Under the pieces are notes generated by a model, which worked only from the letters and a program-made list of their open reading frames with translations, was not told the DNA's origin and searched no databases. From the NCBI GenBank assembly GCA_964030475.1, contig CAXIPT010000005.1:1820298-1884297 (forward strand): a stretch of 64,000 nt of DNA, written 5' to 3'. Position numbers and translations under genes: made by a program. Of the stretch, positions 23,601 to 35,570 are shown one piece after another. The DNA comes from Tethya wilhelma (Eukaryota > Porifera > Demospongiae > Tethyida > Tethyidae). Numbering within the stretch: the first letter of the stretch is position 1; each line of letters begins with the position of its first letter.

Positions 23601-25192
23601 AACGTACGGAATATTTTCAACGCGAAAATATCTCAAACTACGGTACTGCAAAAATTTGATTAGTAAAAAATTCCCTGCTATACACAGTTCAGTATTTGTG
23701 ACTAAACTTGTGATGTATGTGACTTACGGTCTTCACTAGGAATGTTACTGAGCATGCTCTGTAACCATGTGTCTCTGGTCTGAAGGAACTTGAGTCTGAG
23801 CTCAGTGTCAGAGTAGACCTCCATTCTCTTCAGGAAGCCCACCACCCTGAGACAGGCTGGCAGCTGGATGACACTCCGCAACTGTTGGAGCAGCTGGTTC
23901 AACATGAGCTCCATGGATGCCTCGACATCATCAGCAATGGTCTGATATGTAGAATCAAACTCACATGACCTTTAGCTTTGTAGTCACATGGTTGTCGTGT
24001 GATATATGTACCTTGATGATCGGGATTCCTCCGTGCTTCTTGTACATCCTCTTGACGTGGGCATTGAGATCCAGGGCCTCCTCGTAGTAGCCATTCCTGA
24101 CGCACGTTTCCATGACCTGAGGGATCTCGAGGATCTCCAGCAGCTGGGTATGTTTGGATAAGGCCAGAGAATTCGACTTTCGACTACATTTGTGTGCATG
24201 TATGTACATGTACGTGCATATATAGTTGCTAAGTGTACTTACAATTCTAATGGTAATACCTATAGCAGGTAAACTTAGTGAGAATTAAATTTGGCGAATT
24301 GGCGAATCGTGACGACCATTACCAATTCAAAAACAGAAACCACGTGCAGGTAGCGCTAGCTTTAGTAGCAGTTTTTAGCACTAAAGACTCTCTACTGTCC
24401 TACTACTGCAGTCTGAAAGCTTGCAAGGTTCGTTGTTTGTAACTAGAGCATGTTTTTCACCTCCAAAATTGAGCTTGGAACTGAATTCGGCAAATTTTAA
24501 GCCTGCCAAATTTACCCGCTATACGGTATGATGTGTACTCACTCTGAATTGATGTCTTGTGATTCTTTTGCAAACTTTTTGCAGGCAGTAACAAAGTTTG
24601 GTATCTTCTCCAGCAGTTGACTCACATGGTTCTCAACAGCTACAAACTACATACAATACTATTATGGTTACTATAGCAAGAATACTGTCATGTGAACATC
24701 ACATGAGTTCATGCATACATACGTCTTTGAACACCTCCCTAGTGCACTCGGCTGTTTCGATAAAGGTTTGGTAGTTATTGAAAGCCATCTTTTGAGTTGA
24801 ATTAAGAACACATCTTCGCTCCTCCTTCAGATGTTCAGGTTCAAACTCTAATAGGAATGCAAAAAGTAATATCAAACACTTAGCAACACTTATGTAGTCT
24901 CGCAGACCAGACTCTTCCTTTCTTTCCTTGAAAGGGGCTGGCCTGCGAGACTAACCCTAATGCCTATATGGTGTGTGCCTACATACGCAGTTTTTCAACA
25001 GAGAATGAGCTCAGTTCTGAAAGGTAGTGAACAAAGTCTGGATCACCTCTCCACTCCTCTATAAGGATGTGTGTGTGTTTTGTGTGACATGATTTTCAGC
25101 AGCTAGTTCATCAAATTAACTTCTTATCCTTATTGCTAACCAGGGAATTCCCCCTGAAACAGTGACCAGTAGAGTCCCAAGTCATCAGCCAT
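20686..25192 (-). CDS. COG8: COG8, conserved oligomeric Golgi complex subunit 8
   Basis: About ten exons from ATG 25190-25192 ([17 protein letters not shown]) to TAA at 20686-20688. Recognisable COG8 segments in order: [24 protein letters not shown] (about 24988-25059), [19 protein letters not shown] (about 24728), [17 protein letters not shown] (about 24540-24650), [21 protein letters not shown] (about 24012-24147), RDTWLQSML (about 23727-23945), [18 protein letters not shown] (about 23118-23300), [15 protein letters not shown] type segment (about 22705-22890), the 21568-21835 exon and the C-terminal exon. COG8 belongs to lobe B of the eight-subunit tether for retrograde vesicles at the Golgi. 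The C-terminal tail (after about 20950) is acidic, Ser/Thr/Glu-rich and probably variable. Several introns hold repeats and MITE-like elements. Confidence 0.9.
22010..22640. repeat. Dispersed repeat in COG8 intron containing the ATATCATTTGAAAG core
   Basis: The stretch around 22327-22400 (tatatcatttgaaagctc... ctgattacaa.. ) matches the core of the satellite at 32830-34705 and of repeats near 38490, 39616 and 40247. A partial internal duplication is also visible: two similar pieces, each with gaggatatct/gaggattcaa and tttgttatagtttgg-like sequence, near 22170 and 22530. No coding capacity. Confidence 0.5.
23456..23645. mobile_element. 190-bp MITE-like element with TACCGTA TIRs
   Basis: Ends TACCGTAATTTGA and TCAAACTACGGTA form imperfect terminal inverted repeats of about 13 bp. 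Internal cgtacacg/cgtacgaaaatt motifs form subterminal inverted pairs. It lies in a COG8 intron and has no open frame. Confidence 0.6.
24255..24529. mobile_element. MITE-like element with CTATAGCAGGTAAA / TTTACCCGCTATACGG ends
   Basis: The left end (atacctatagcaggtaaac) is the inverted complement of the right end (tttacccgctatacggtat) with a few mismatches. Inside are mirrored aaatttggcgaattggcgaat and ttcggcaaattttaagc stretches. A related element lies at 38295-38484. Intron of COG8, non-coding. Confidence 0.65.
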
Positions 25193-25338
25193 CTCTTCAC
25201 TACTTCACCCCTGCCACAAAGAGGCGAGAAAGAAATGGCTCAGAAAACAGAAACCACTGCACTACTGCACCTCTCTCCAAATAATACACACCACTGTAGG
25301 TGTGGCAGGGGTGTGGCTATTTCTTTGTTCGCAGCATC
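25193..25338. promoter_or_regulatory. Shared divergent promoter of COG8 and KYNU
   Basis: The start codons face away from each other only 146 bp apart. The interval has no TATA box and no further coding exon. Both genes are probably driven from this short bidirectional region. Confidence 0.5.
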
Positions 25339-27850
25339 ATGGCATCTCGAGCATCTGTTCTACCAAACCTCCAGACCAGGGACTCCATTCAGAGCTACCT
25401 CTTGGGAGTGGCCAAGGAGGTGAGTGTGCCTCTTGATGACGAGAAGGTTGCAGCTGAGCTAGACAAACGAGATCAGCTAGCTTCATTCAGAGAGAAGTTC
25501 TACATCCCTACCAATGCTGGTGCAATTGGAGAAGACAAGCTAGCTTCAGGTGATGGTTGTGTGCCTATGGAATGTCTGCAGCTTCATAATTTGTGGCCTC
25601 TCTCTCTCTCTCTCTAGGTGTTGATCCAGCTGGTGAGTGTCTCTATGTATGTGGTAACTCCCTCGGTCTTCAGCCAAAGGGAGCAATGGCTTTGGTACAA
25701 ACGGAGATGGACAAATGGGCAGCTGAAGGACTGCGTGGCCATTTCGACGGAAACTTTCCTTGGTATCCAATTGAGGATTACATCATTGCTGACCTTGCAA
25801 AGATGGTGGGAGCTAGACCGATTGAGGTGGTTGCAATGAACTCCCTGTCTGTCAACTGCCATCTTGGAATGGTAATTCCTTCACTAGTGTAGTCCTAGCC
25901 TTGTTCCCAGGCCTTCCCCATAAAATATGAACTTTACAACTCACGAAATATAGAATACGCGCCAGAGAAGGCCTGGGAATGAGTCAAAGGCTAATTGTAG
26001 TCCCTGGTTAAACACTATTGTAGTATTATAGTGGAGATATGTGTACATTCATGTAGAGCTCTTCTCATGCCGATCACCTTCTATAGGTTTCGTTCTACCA
26101 ACCAACTAAGGAGAGGTTCAAAGTTCTGATTGAGGCTGCATGTTTTCCATCTGATTTTGTGAGTGCATGTCAGACTCATAAGTGTGTGCTCAATTCTAGA
26201 AAGAGCACACTATGATTAGAACTCCACCTTTTGTTTCAGTTTGTAGTGGAATCGCAAGTTCATTGGCATGGTTACGACCCTAAGGAGGCAATATTGAAAA
26301 TATATCCAAGGGAGGTAAGTATCTGAATCATTGCAGGTATGATGATGTAATGATGATGTAATGCACCATCAGAATGAGAATGTGTGGAGAACTGAAGACA
26401 TTATCAAAGTTATTGAAGATCAAGGAGACTCTATTGCACTGGTTTATCTGTCAGGTATGTCACACAGTAGTCACACGACAGTCATATGATCACTACTATT
26501 CGTAAATGTACTCTAGGTATACACTACGCCACTGGTCACCTGTTCAATATGCAAGCCATTACTGAAGCTGCTCACAAAAAGGTCACAATTTTTTGTCACA
26601 ATATTTGAACCTGTGTATGATTCAATCTTCATTTATTCAACAGGGTTGCTATGTTGGTTTTGATCTGGCTCACGCAGCTGGCAATGTTGAGCTCCATCTC
26701 CATGAGTGGGGTGTGGACTATGCCATGTGGTGTTCCTACAAGTACCTCAATTCTGGTCCAGGTGGCATTGCTGGTTTCTTTGTGCATGAACGCCATGCAA
26801 ACAACTCTTCTTTACCAAGGCAAGAGGATCACTGTCTCCCAATAGTACCATCAGCTGCGCAAAATACAATTTTACCTCCCCCTCCTCTATATTAGGCTGT
26901 CGGGCTGGTGGAGTCACAACAGAGACAGTAGGTTCAAAATGGAGCACAGTGAGTGTTTTTTAAACTTTCTTACAGTTTTGAGTACCATGTTTTCCCTACC
27001 ACTGACAAAAATAATAATACACACATAACCCACAGAATTAGAGTTGCAGCCTGGTGCAGCAGGCTACCAAATCTCCAACCCTCCCATTTTGCAGTGCATA
27101 CTCCTCAGAGCCAGTCTGGATGTATTTGGGCAGACCTCAATGAGTGAATTATGTGCCAAGTCAAGGTTACTGACGGGCTACCTAGAGCTTCTGATTGAGC
27201 AAAATCTCACCAAAGATAGCACTAGTTAGTTAACTTAGTTAACTAGTAAATTTTGTATAACTGAGTGAAGAAGATTTAGCCTCACCCCCAGGTCCCTCAC
27301 TCCTTGAAGAATAAGAGGGAGATTTCAAGGGTCTGAGGGCGAGGCTAGAGAAAATTCACATTGTCACTTATGGTGTGTAGGTGGTGGGAGGTATGTTGAG
27401 ATATTGACGTCTTCAGATCCCGGTCGTCGAGGGTGTCAGCTGTCTGTTCGCTTTTCTTGGTCTCTAGAGAAGGTTGCTGAGTTGCTTACCTCCATGGGAG
27501 TTGTGGTGAGATAGACATTAGTTTGAATTATTATAAAGGCTAGTTCACAATATTTGGTGTTGCGTCACATAAAATTTTTTCACACACGAAAATAAAACAA
27601 CGCAACATATCAAACATGCACTTAGAGAAACTTTTTCCTAATTCTGCGTCGACATTTTTGTGTCACGGCTACCAATATGTGCATCAATGTGTTATATTGT
27701 GAACTGTCACACACACAACACACACCATCCTTGCAGTATGATTTAAGAAAACCGGATATAATGAGATTGGCACCTGCTCCTCTGTACAACACATTCAGTG
27801 ATGTCTTGAGAGTCTATAAATTGTTGAAACAAGCTACAGATCAGCTCTAG
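25339..27850 (+). CDS. KYNU: Kynureninase
   Basis: About ten exons from ATG 25339-25341 to TAG 27848-27850, giving a full-length PLP enzyme of the family's usual 440-460 residues. It shows [29 protein letters not shown] and [11 protein letters not shown], whose lysine forms the Schiff base with PLP; then [28 protein letters not shown] and the end [20 protein letters not shown]. The enzyme cleaves kynurenine or 3-hydroxykynurenine to anthranilate or 3-hydroxyanthranilate plus alanine in tryptophan breakdown and NAD synthesis, in the cytosol. The intron after [12 protein letters not shown] starts with GC (CCAAG|gcaaga) rather than GT, supported by phase and by the conserved GWW/RFKM continuation at about 26896. 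Confidence 0.93.
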
Positions 27851-27951
27851 TATAATTTATAGCTAGTTACTACTAATTTGTGTGCTGAAGTTATAATACA
27901 TAATACATAATAATGTTTATGACTATATAATTATAGCTTGTGTACACATGT

Positions 27952-30027
27952 TTAGAGAAAGGTCACTGCTTCTTTGATGTGGCTACGGTTAACGCGAGAC
28001 ATCTCCTTTATTCTTGTCAAAGTGTCTTGTAAAGGCTCATCCATCCAGGCAGAACTTGGAATCAATTGGCTTGCTCTGGTGAAACTCACGACAGAACAAC
28101 GATCTTTTTTGTGTTCAGGCTGTCCTTCTGTGCCATAACATTTTACTTTGAATGGACTACCAGGAATGCTGGCTGTGCCTAACTTTATAGCTATGATGTA
28201 ATTGCCAGGATGAGGAGGCATGTAGCTGATTTCAAAATGGGTAGGGGAGAGATTCGAGACAGATGTGGCAACAGTCTCCCCATCAGCTCCTTCCACGTTC
28301 ACCCACAGAGCTCCACTACCTAGACAAACTTCATCCAAATGCACGTTGAACTTATTCCACTCTCCTGTCCGTGCTGACAGGAGACCCTTCCCTTCTGCTC
28401 GGCAGTTCCCTTGCTTGTCAAATCTCAATTTGAACGGTGATCCTGATATGTGTTGGCAGTCGTATTTCACAGCCAGTAGACATTCTGAATAAGGCCCAGG
28501 CCTAAACTTGAGTCGGTAGAGGTGTTCAGCTGTCTTTTTGACAGAAACGTGAATTGTTTGGTGCGTTCTTGTGTCCTCAGCACCTGCTTGTAGCTTTCCT
28601 TTCCCAGCACCAGCTGTTGATATTTGAACCACTGCACTCCCACCGAGATGAACACTGCTGTGACTACCCACCATACAACACTGAGAGGCATCACCCGGAC
28701 GACTGTAGCAAACTCTGAACGGGCTCCCTTGAACATGCTCACCATCGTATTTCAGTGAGATTTCATGTTCTCCTATTTCCTTTGGAACTATCTCACACTG
28801 ATAAGAGGAGGAGCATCTTTCTTCTTTACTAATGTTCACATACGCAGCTGATGGTGGTATGGAGGTCAATTCCATGCATCCAGGGAGACTAACTGGATCA
28901 GAACACCTCAGTTTAAACTTGTGAGGCACACCAATCCTAAGGTGCTTGTGGTTCAGGACCAGTCCTTCACAGATCAAATGGTGATGCTTTTGTTTTGTCT
29001 TCTGTTCAGTGAATACAATAGTAAAGGGACTTCCTTGTATGTGTTGGCAATTCCAGGTCACATCCATTGTGTACTTGCCTGGTAGAGGTGGAACAAACTC
29101 GCACTGTTTTATTCCTTTTCTCTCTTCAATAATATTCAGACAGACTTGAGCTGGTCCCTCAGTGCATTCAACTCTCAGCACTCCCTTGAGAAGAATGTGT
29201 TTGGTTGACACACGAAAAACAGTTTGTCTTTTTCTCCTAAATCTCTGTGGCTTTGTAAAGATTGTCATGTCCTCCTCCAGAACATGACATCTTAATGCTA
29301 CCTCTTCACTTGGTGTTCGGCACATTTGAACTGTCTTTTGACTACCACCTAGGTCTACTTGGATGGCAAAGTCTGCTACGTGTGTGTCACCATCAGTTAC
29401 ACTGATGGTATAGTGTCCCTCGACTCGTGGAGTGAAGCACACTGCTAGCATGCCAGTGGGGTTATCTGTCTTCAGAGATGCATCACAGCCTCCTGAAGGT
29501 CCTTGAACAGAGACACCTATATCCTCCACACTTGTTAATGGGATGATAATGTTCACTGCTTCACCTGTTTCCATAGGAACAGCTACACTATTGTGAAGAT
29601 CCCTGACAAATGCACCACTCTCAACAGCAGTGATAGAGAATGGACTCCCCTGCACATGTCCACCATGATAGAACACCTCTAGACAGTAGTCGTCAGGTTT
29701 AGTGAGCACAGGCTCAACAATGACACAACCATCTTTATCTGACCACAGAACACGTGTGTCTGTGCTTCCAGTCTTGATGCCCAAGGTTCTTGCTAATACT
29801 TTATGCGAGTTGCAGCTCTCTTCAGAAGACAGTTGTCCTTCTTGATGAAGTTGCCATTCTCGGTTACTAATAGAAACTTGGACTGGTTGACCTACTTCGA
29901 CAATATTGATGGTGCAGCTGTCTAGAGTCAAGAGAGAGACCACACTACACTTAGCCATGGCTAGTTCAGCCTGGTAACCATGGCAACCAAAGATGTGAGA
30001 ACACTCAACAGCATACCCACCCTCCAT
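27952..30027 (-). CDS. Filamin-repeat protein, intronless
   Basis: About 691 residues in a single exon, taking ATG at 30025-30027. At least five and probably six filamin/ABP280-type immunoglobulin-like repeats end in the typical signature: GGHVQGSPFSI, CQHIQGSPFTI, GEHVQGSPFRV, CQHISGSPFKL and ASIPGSPFKV, plus a degenerate one ending VADFAIQVD. There is no actin-binding CH domain, NHL repeat or RING/B-box in the exon, so it is neither a classical filamin nor a complete TRIM2/3-type protein. The N-terminal about 100 residues (Cys-rich start, then a first half-repeat) could continue from an upstream exon, but only about 135 bp separate it from ASCC2. Role unknown; filamin repeats are protein-binding modules. 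The lack of introns among intron-rich neighbours hints at a retrocopy origin or lineage-specific expansion. Confidence 0.85.
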   Translation of the reverse strand: MEGGYAVECSHIFGCHGYQAELAMAKCSVVSLLTLDSCTINIVEVGQPVQVSISNREWQLHQEGQLSSEESCNSHKVLARTLGIKTGSTDTRVLWSDKDGCVIVEPVLTKPDDYCLEVFYHGGHVQGSPFSITAVESGAFVRDLHNSVAVPMETGEAVNIIIPLTSVEDIGVSVQGPSGGCDASLKTDNPTGMLAVCFTPRVEGHYTISVTDGDTHVADFAIQVDLGGSQKTVQMCRTPSEEVALRCHVLEEDMTIFTKPQRFRRKRQTVFRVSTKHILLKGVLRVECTEGPAQVCLNIIEERKGIKQCEFVPPLPGKYTMDVTWNCQHIQGSPFTIVFTEQKTKQKHHHLICEGLVLNHKHLRIGVPHKFKLRCSDPVSLPGCMELTSIPPSAAYVNISKEERCSSSYQCEIVPKEIGEHEISLKYDGEHVQGSPFRVCYSRPGDASQCCMVGSHSSVHLGGSAVVQISTAGAGKGKLQAGAEDTRTHQTIHVSVKKTAEHLYRLKFRPGPYSECLLAVKYDCQHISGSPFKLRFDKQGNCRAEGKGLLSARTGEWNKFNVHLDEVCLGSGALWVNVEGADGETVATSVSNLSPTHFEISYMPPHPGNYIIAIKLGTASIPGSPFKVKCYGTEGQPEHKKDRCSVVSFTRASQLIPSSAWMDEPLQDTLTRIKEMSRVNRSHIKEAVTFL

Positions 30028-30161
30028 ATCACCCGTTAACACTTAACAGATAATCAGTTGACTAATAAAAACTGGTAATAAACATTGACAAATCAAAGCA
30101 TGACAAATATGCTTAGTGATCAAAATTATGTGATAATCATTTGTGACAAATTAGTCCTTGT

Positions 30162-33100
30162 CTAGAATCTAGGTGGAGCTCCCATTCCCTTGTTTCTCTT
30201 CCACTCAGCCCCAGCCTTCCTGTTGTGATTGGCTCGGCTTCCCTTGTGTCGTTCCTTCACTTGCCGTGATCTTAAACTACCACTGTCTGGTTTCCCACCG
30301 CCTGTATCTCTATAGTGATGACCTTTAGACTTTGTATTTTGACCTTTGGGTTCACCACCACCAGTCCTATTAGGTTTGGTCCGTCCTGCCGAGGGTGGCT
30401 CCCCTCTGTCTTCACGTTTCATGATCGTGGGTGGTGGTCTCTTGTCAGGAGGCCATGACGACATAGGTCCCGAGGGAGTCTGGCCATCTTCTTTGCTCTC
30501 CTCCTGGTCTGAATCATCATGATACTGAGGTCTACTATAAAGACCTTTGGGGTTCAATCTAGAATGGTGTAATTTCATAAAAAATACTTGAAATGAAAAT
30601 GAAAGCACTATTGACCAAACAACACACACCTCTGAACTGATAGCAGTTCGTCAGCGGAATCATTGTCAGCTGCCCCAACATTCTGAGAGTCATAGGTGTC
30701 GTCATATTCATCGTTGTACGGGTCAAACTGCATTTCGGAGCTCATCCCTGGCATGTCCAACATGGCCACACCCTCTGCTCCACCCACTTTCAGTGCCTCT
30801 TCCTCACTCATATAACTCCACTGAGTTTCAATTTCGTACGCCCTGTATCTTTCTCGTGATGTGTCAACCACAGACTTATCGTCCAGTACTGTAGAGGTGG
30901 AGTCTCGGTCGTACCTGTGGAGTGTGTGGAGGTGTGTAAAGAGTGATGGTGTGATGGTGATAGGGAACATACTTCTTCCCGATGTGTATTCTGCTCATAT
31001 CAATATCCTTCCCCCGTCTAAACACATCAAACTCATCATTATCGTAAACATTGGATCTCTGTTCCAACAACGACTCTGATGTCCCATTCTGACACTGTTT
31101 TTTGCCGGTCTCATTCTCGGTTTTTCGTTCCAACATTTCCATGAGATGTGGGGACAAGTTCATCTCCAGCACATGATTCACAACTCTCTCAGTATTCCCA
31201 TACTCCAAGAGACAGGCCTGACAAATAGAAGGAAGAGGTCATTGTGCCACACAAGTTTGAACCAAAACAAATAGTGTCTGTCCTGGTTCATTTTCTCACA
31301 ATGATTAATTGATTGTATTTTATTTTGCATTAAAATTGCTGTATTGTGAGTGTTGGTTGAATTCCTCAATGCAATTGGCGGAATATTGAAACGGAACTCA
31401 CAAGATTATAGGCATGTATTTCTAGAGCAACTACGGCAACAACATGACAACTATTATGAATACATATACAGTACCTGAATGAACTCCTCATTGTGATGAG
31501 GGAGGAGCTCCTTGACATGAGCCATTACTGATGGATTGGGAACATTTTGAGCAGCTGCCCCTGTCATTAGTGGCTCATCAACAGTGGGTGGGGTTATGGG
31601 TGTGGCATTCATAGCAGAGAGAATGTAGTCAAAGTGTGTGGCTGGTCTAATCAGAGGATGATGGTTAGGGGGAAATGACAAACAGACTTTTACAGGTAAG
31701 AAAATACAATGGTGTAGGCTACTGTTAGCCTCGTAAACCAGTCCACCCCATTCCTTAGCAATAAGTATAGCAGGAGGGGTCTGGTTTATGAGGCTAGGCT
31801 ACTGTATGAGAGAGAGTTAAGTGGATACAGATCTGGACTTGATGATTGCATGTTCTTGACACAGTCCACAAGACTAAAGTGTTTCTCAAACTCCCTCAAA
31901 AACCTACAAGAAGAAACTACAATGAATGGCGCTACATGCGCACAAGGGGTAATATTCAAATTAACTTACGCCTTCTCAGCAAGCACTGTGGTCACTATGG
32001 AAACAAACCCATCTGCTACTCTCGTTCTGTTGCTAGCAGCTGACCCACCATCATTGGAATGAAGAGGATGCGAAGAATTGTAGCAGCTTTGAAGGACAGA
32101 GTATACCAACCTGGCTAGATTGTGTTTGAGCTGACGAAATCGTAGTTTGATATGATAGTGGCTGTGTATGTATGTATGTATACATGTAGTACATACAGGC
32201 CTTACAATAGAATTGATACTATGCTGTTTATTTCTTACTTGTCCACTTTCTTCTTCAACAAGTGCCACTGAGATTGAAGTTCAGGTATGTTGGTCTCGTA
32301 GAACATCACCAGCTGCTCAACAAAGCCAGCTGTCAATAGTTCATGGCAGGCCGGAGGGAAGACATCCAGAAATGCACACAAGGAATCCATTATGTCAGCA
32401 ATGTAGAGCACCAGATCAGAGAATGCTGAGGGAGAAAGCCTAGCATAGAAATATATTCAGTAATACTGTCACTATTACCGCAGTGTTTTATTTTATTACG
32501 TCTTAGGATGATCAAGCCTGACTGCCTTCTCTTCACTGGCAACCACTTCAGATGATATTTTCTCAAGGATCTATGATTGAGACAAAAAGCAAAATCTTTC
32601 TTTCACACTGACATACAAGTATGATGTGATTCTGTACAGTAATGAACATTCCTCAGCTGTTTTATTCCTTCAGACTAACAGAGTGGGAAACACTGTTTTT
32701 TACCTTCTTATGATGACAATATAAATCTAATTATACTTTGCTTTAGTTTTCTACCAATTTGACAGAGTTTCCAGGAGAAACTGTCATAATATTATAAAAA
32801 AATAAGAGATCTGCCATATCTACGAAAAATGAACATAGATCAGCATAAAACGAGGTTTCAAATGATATAGAGATAGCCATCTTTTAGGTAAAATCTGATG
32901 ATAGAGAGTTGGTTCAATTCATAACCCTGTATAAGTCCTACAGACACACTATGTCACTCATATTCAGCACTTATGGGTGAATAGCACACTTTGCCTACAT
33001 TTAGCAAAACATACTGAAATGGATATCATTTGAAAGCCCTTATATCACATTTAATGCAATGGTAAACGTCGCAGTTCCATACGACCTTCCTACTTTTAAA

Positions 33101-35517
33101 TATACGCAAGGTGTTTTTAGGTGTCTGACTACATATTTTTTAACTACTATCAGTCAATGTTTCTTGTATGAAAATATAACTTATACCAATTTAACTAGCA
33201 TAAAATGAGCTTTCAAATGTTGTATATATTGCCACCTTTTCATTAAAATTAAAGGATACAAAGTTGGTTTAATTCATAACGCATTAGGCACTGTACAAGT
33301 CCGAATGGCAAATAATTGCAGCACTTATGTGTGAAGAGCTAATTTGGCCTACGTTTAGCAAAACATAAAAAAATGGATATCATTTGAATGCTCTTATCGC
33401 ACTGAATGCAATGGTAAAGGTCCCAGTTCCATATGACCTTCCTACTCCTAAATATACACAAGGTGTTTTTAGGTGTTTTTTTTTCTATTGACTACATATT
33501 TTTAACCATTATCAGTCAACAGTTTGTTGCATGACATTAAAACTTCTACCAATGTAAATAGCATAAAATGAGCTTTCAAATGATATATAGATTGCTACCT
33601 TTTGGATAAAATCAAAGGATACAAAGTTGGTTTAATTCATAACCAGTCTAGGCCCTATACAAGTCTGACTGATGATCATATCCAGTACTTATGTGTGAAG
33701 AGCTAATTTGACCTACGTTCAGCAAAACATAACAAAATGGATATCATTTGAAAGCCCATATCGCACTGAATGCAATGGTAAAGGTCCCGGTTTCATATGA
33801 CTTTCCTACTTTTAAATATACACAAGGTGTTTTTAGGTGTTTTTCTCTACTGATTACATACTTTGAACTATTATCAGTCAATGGCTTATTGTATGAAAAT
33901 ATAACTTATACCAATGTAACTAGCATAAAATGAGCTTTCAAATGATATATATATATTGTCAACTTTTCAATAAAATTAAAGGATACAAAGTTGGTTTAAT
34001 TCATAACGCATTAGGCACTGTACAAGTCCGAATGGCAAACAAAAGCAGCACTTATGTGTGAAGAGCTAATTTGGCCTACGTTTAGCAAAACATAACAAAA
34101 TGGATATCATTTGAATGCTCTTATCGCGCTGAATGCAATGGTAAAGGTCCCGGTTTCATATGACTTTCCTACTTTTAAATATACACAAGGTGTTTTTAGG
34201 TGTTTTTCTCTACTGACTACATATTTTGAACTATTATCAGTCAATGGCTTGTTGTATGAAAATATAACTTATGCCAATGTAACTAGCATAAAATGAGCTC
34301 TCAAATGATATATATATTGTCAACTTTTCAATAAAATTGAAGGATACAAAGTTGGTTTAATTCATAACGCATTAGGCAATGTACAAGTCCAAATGGCAAA
34401 TAAAAGCAGCACTTATGTGTGAAGAGCTAATTTGGCCTACGTTTAGCAAAACATAACAAAATGGATATCATTTGAATGCTCTTATCGCACTGAATGCAAT
34501 GGCATAGGTCCCAGTTCTATATGACCTTCCTACTCCTAAATATACACAAGGTGTTTTAGGTGTTTTTTCAGACTGACTACATATTTTTAACTATTATCAG
34601 TCAACAGTTTGTTGAATGACATTAGAACTTCTACCAATGTAAATAGCATAAAATAAGCTTTCAAATGATATATAAATTGCTAGCTTTTGGATAAAATCAA
34701 AGGATACAACCCCCAAAGGGGTCACCAGCTGGGAAGAAGAAACGCCAGTTACCCATTGCCCCCCGGAACAGACGAGGGAGAGCGGGGACAGGAGACTCAG
34801 AAGGTGTGTGTGCACTTTGTGTCATGTTTGCTTGTTTTCTTGCTTGCAAATGATGAAAATGAATTTGAAAGTTTAATTCAGCTTAGAGCTAGTTTTGATT
34901 AATTATCGTATTCTGTTTGGGATAACCTTGTTTTCTTATAAGTATGTTACTCACTCACTCACGTTAGAAAACCCTACATCAGCAATATAATTTTAGAGAT
35001 CGTGATTCATGAAAATTAGTTCAAAACAGCGAAGATAGACTTTCACAAACTTTTTGTGCCACGAAAATTTGAAATTTGGAGCTACATGGTACTTGCTCAC
35101 TCACACTTTGTTTCTCTCCTTCTCTAGATGATTTTTTCCTCGGCACTACTCCGGCCGTGAGACCAGACTCACCAGAATATCGTGATCTGGAAGGCAGGGA
35201 CCAGTTCCCTGCCAACACCATGAGTCTCCACGCTGAACAGGAGAGGAAAGATGAAGAAGAAGAACTAGAGAGAGAAGGAAGGTATACTTGGTCACTTGTA
35301 GCTTCAACCATGGTTATAGTGGGAAAATTTGGTGAATTGTTCTTCAAATCTTTGGATTAAAAAAATTACCAAACAAATCTATATATGTATAGATGCACAT
35401 ACAAAGATTGTAGTGTGCAAATTGTCAAGTTTAATGCTCGTTTAGTTTACCCATCGTACTGTACATTAAACTGTAATAATACTTACTGTGACATACACAC
35501 ACGCTCGCGCACACACG

Positions 35518-35570
<53 letters not shown>

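Noticed and set aside
28265..28745. Open frames antisense to and in other frames of the filamin gene
   Set aside because: Shadow frames of a clearly coding filamin exon.
33748..34296. 61-codon open frames repeated in the satellite
   Set aside because: They recur because the unit recurs; there is no splice context, domain or sign of coding constraint.
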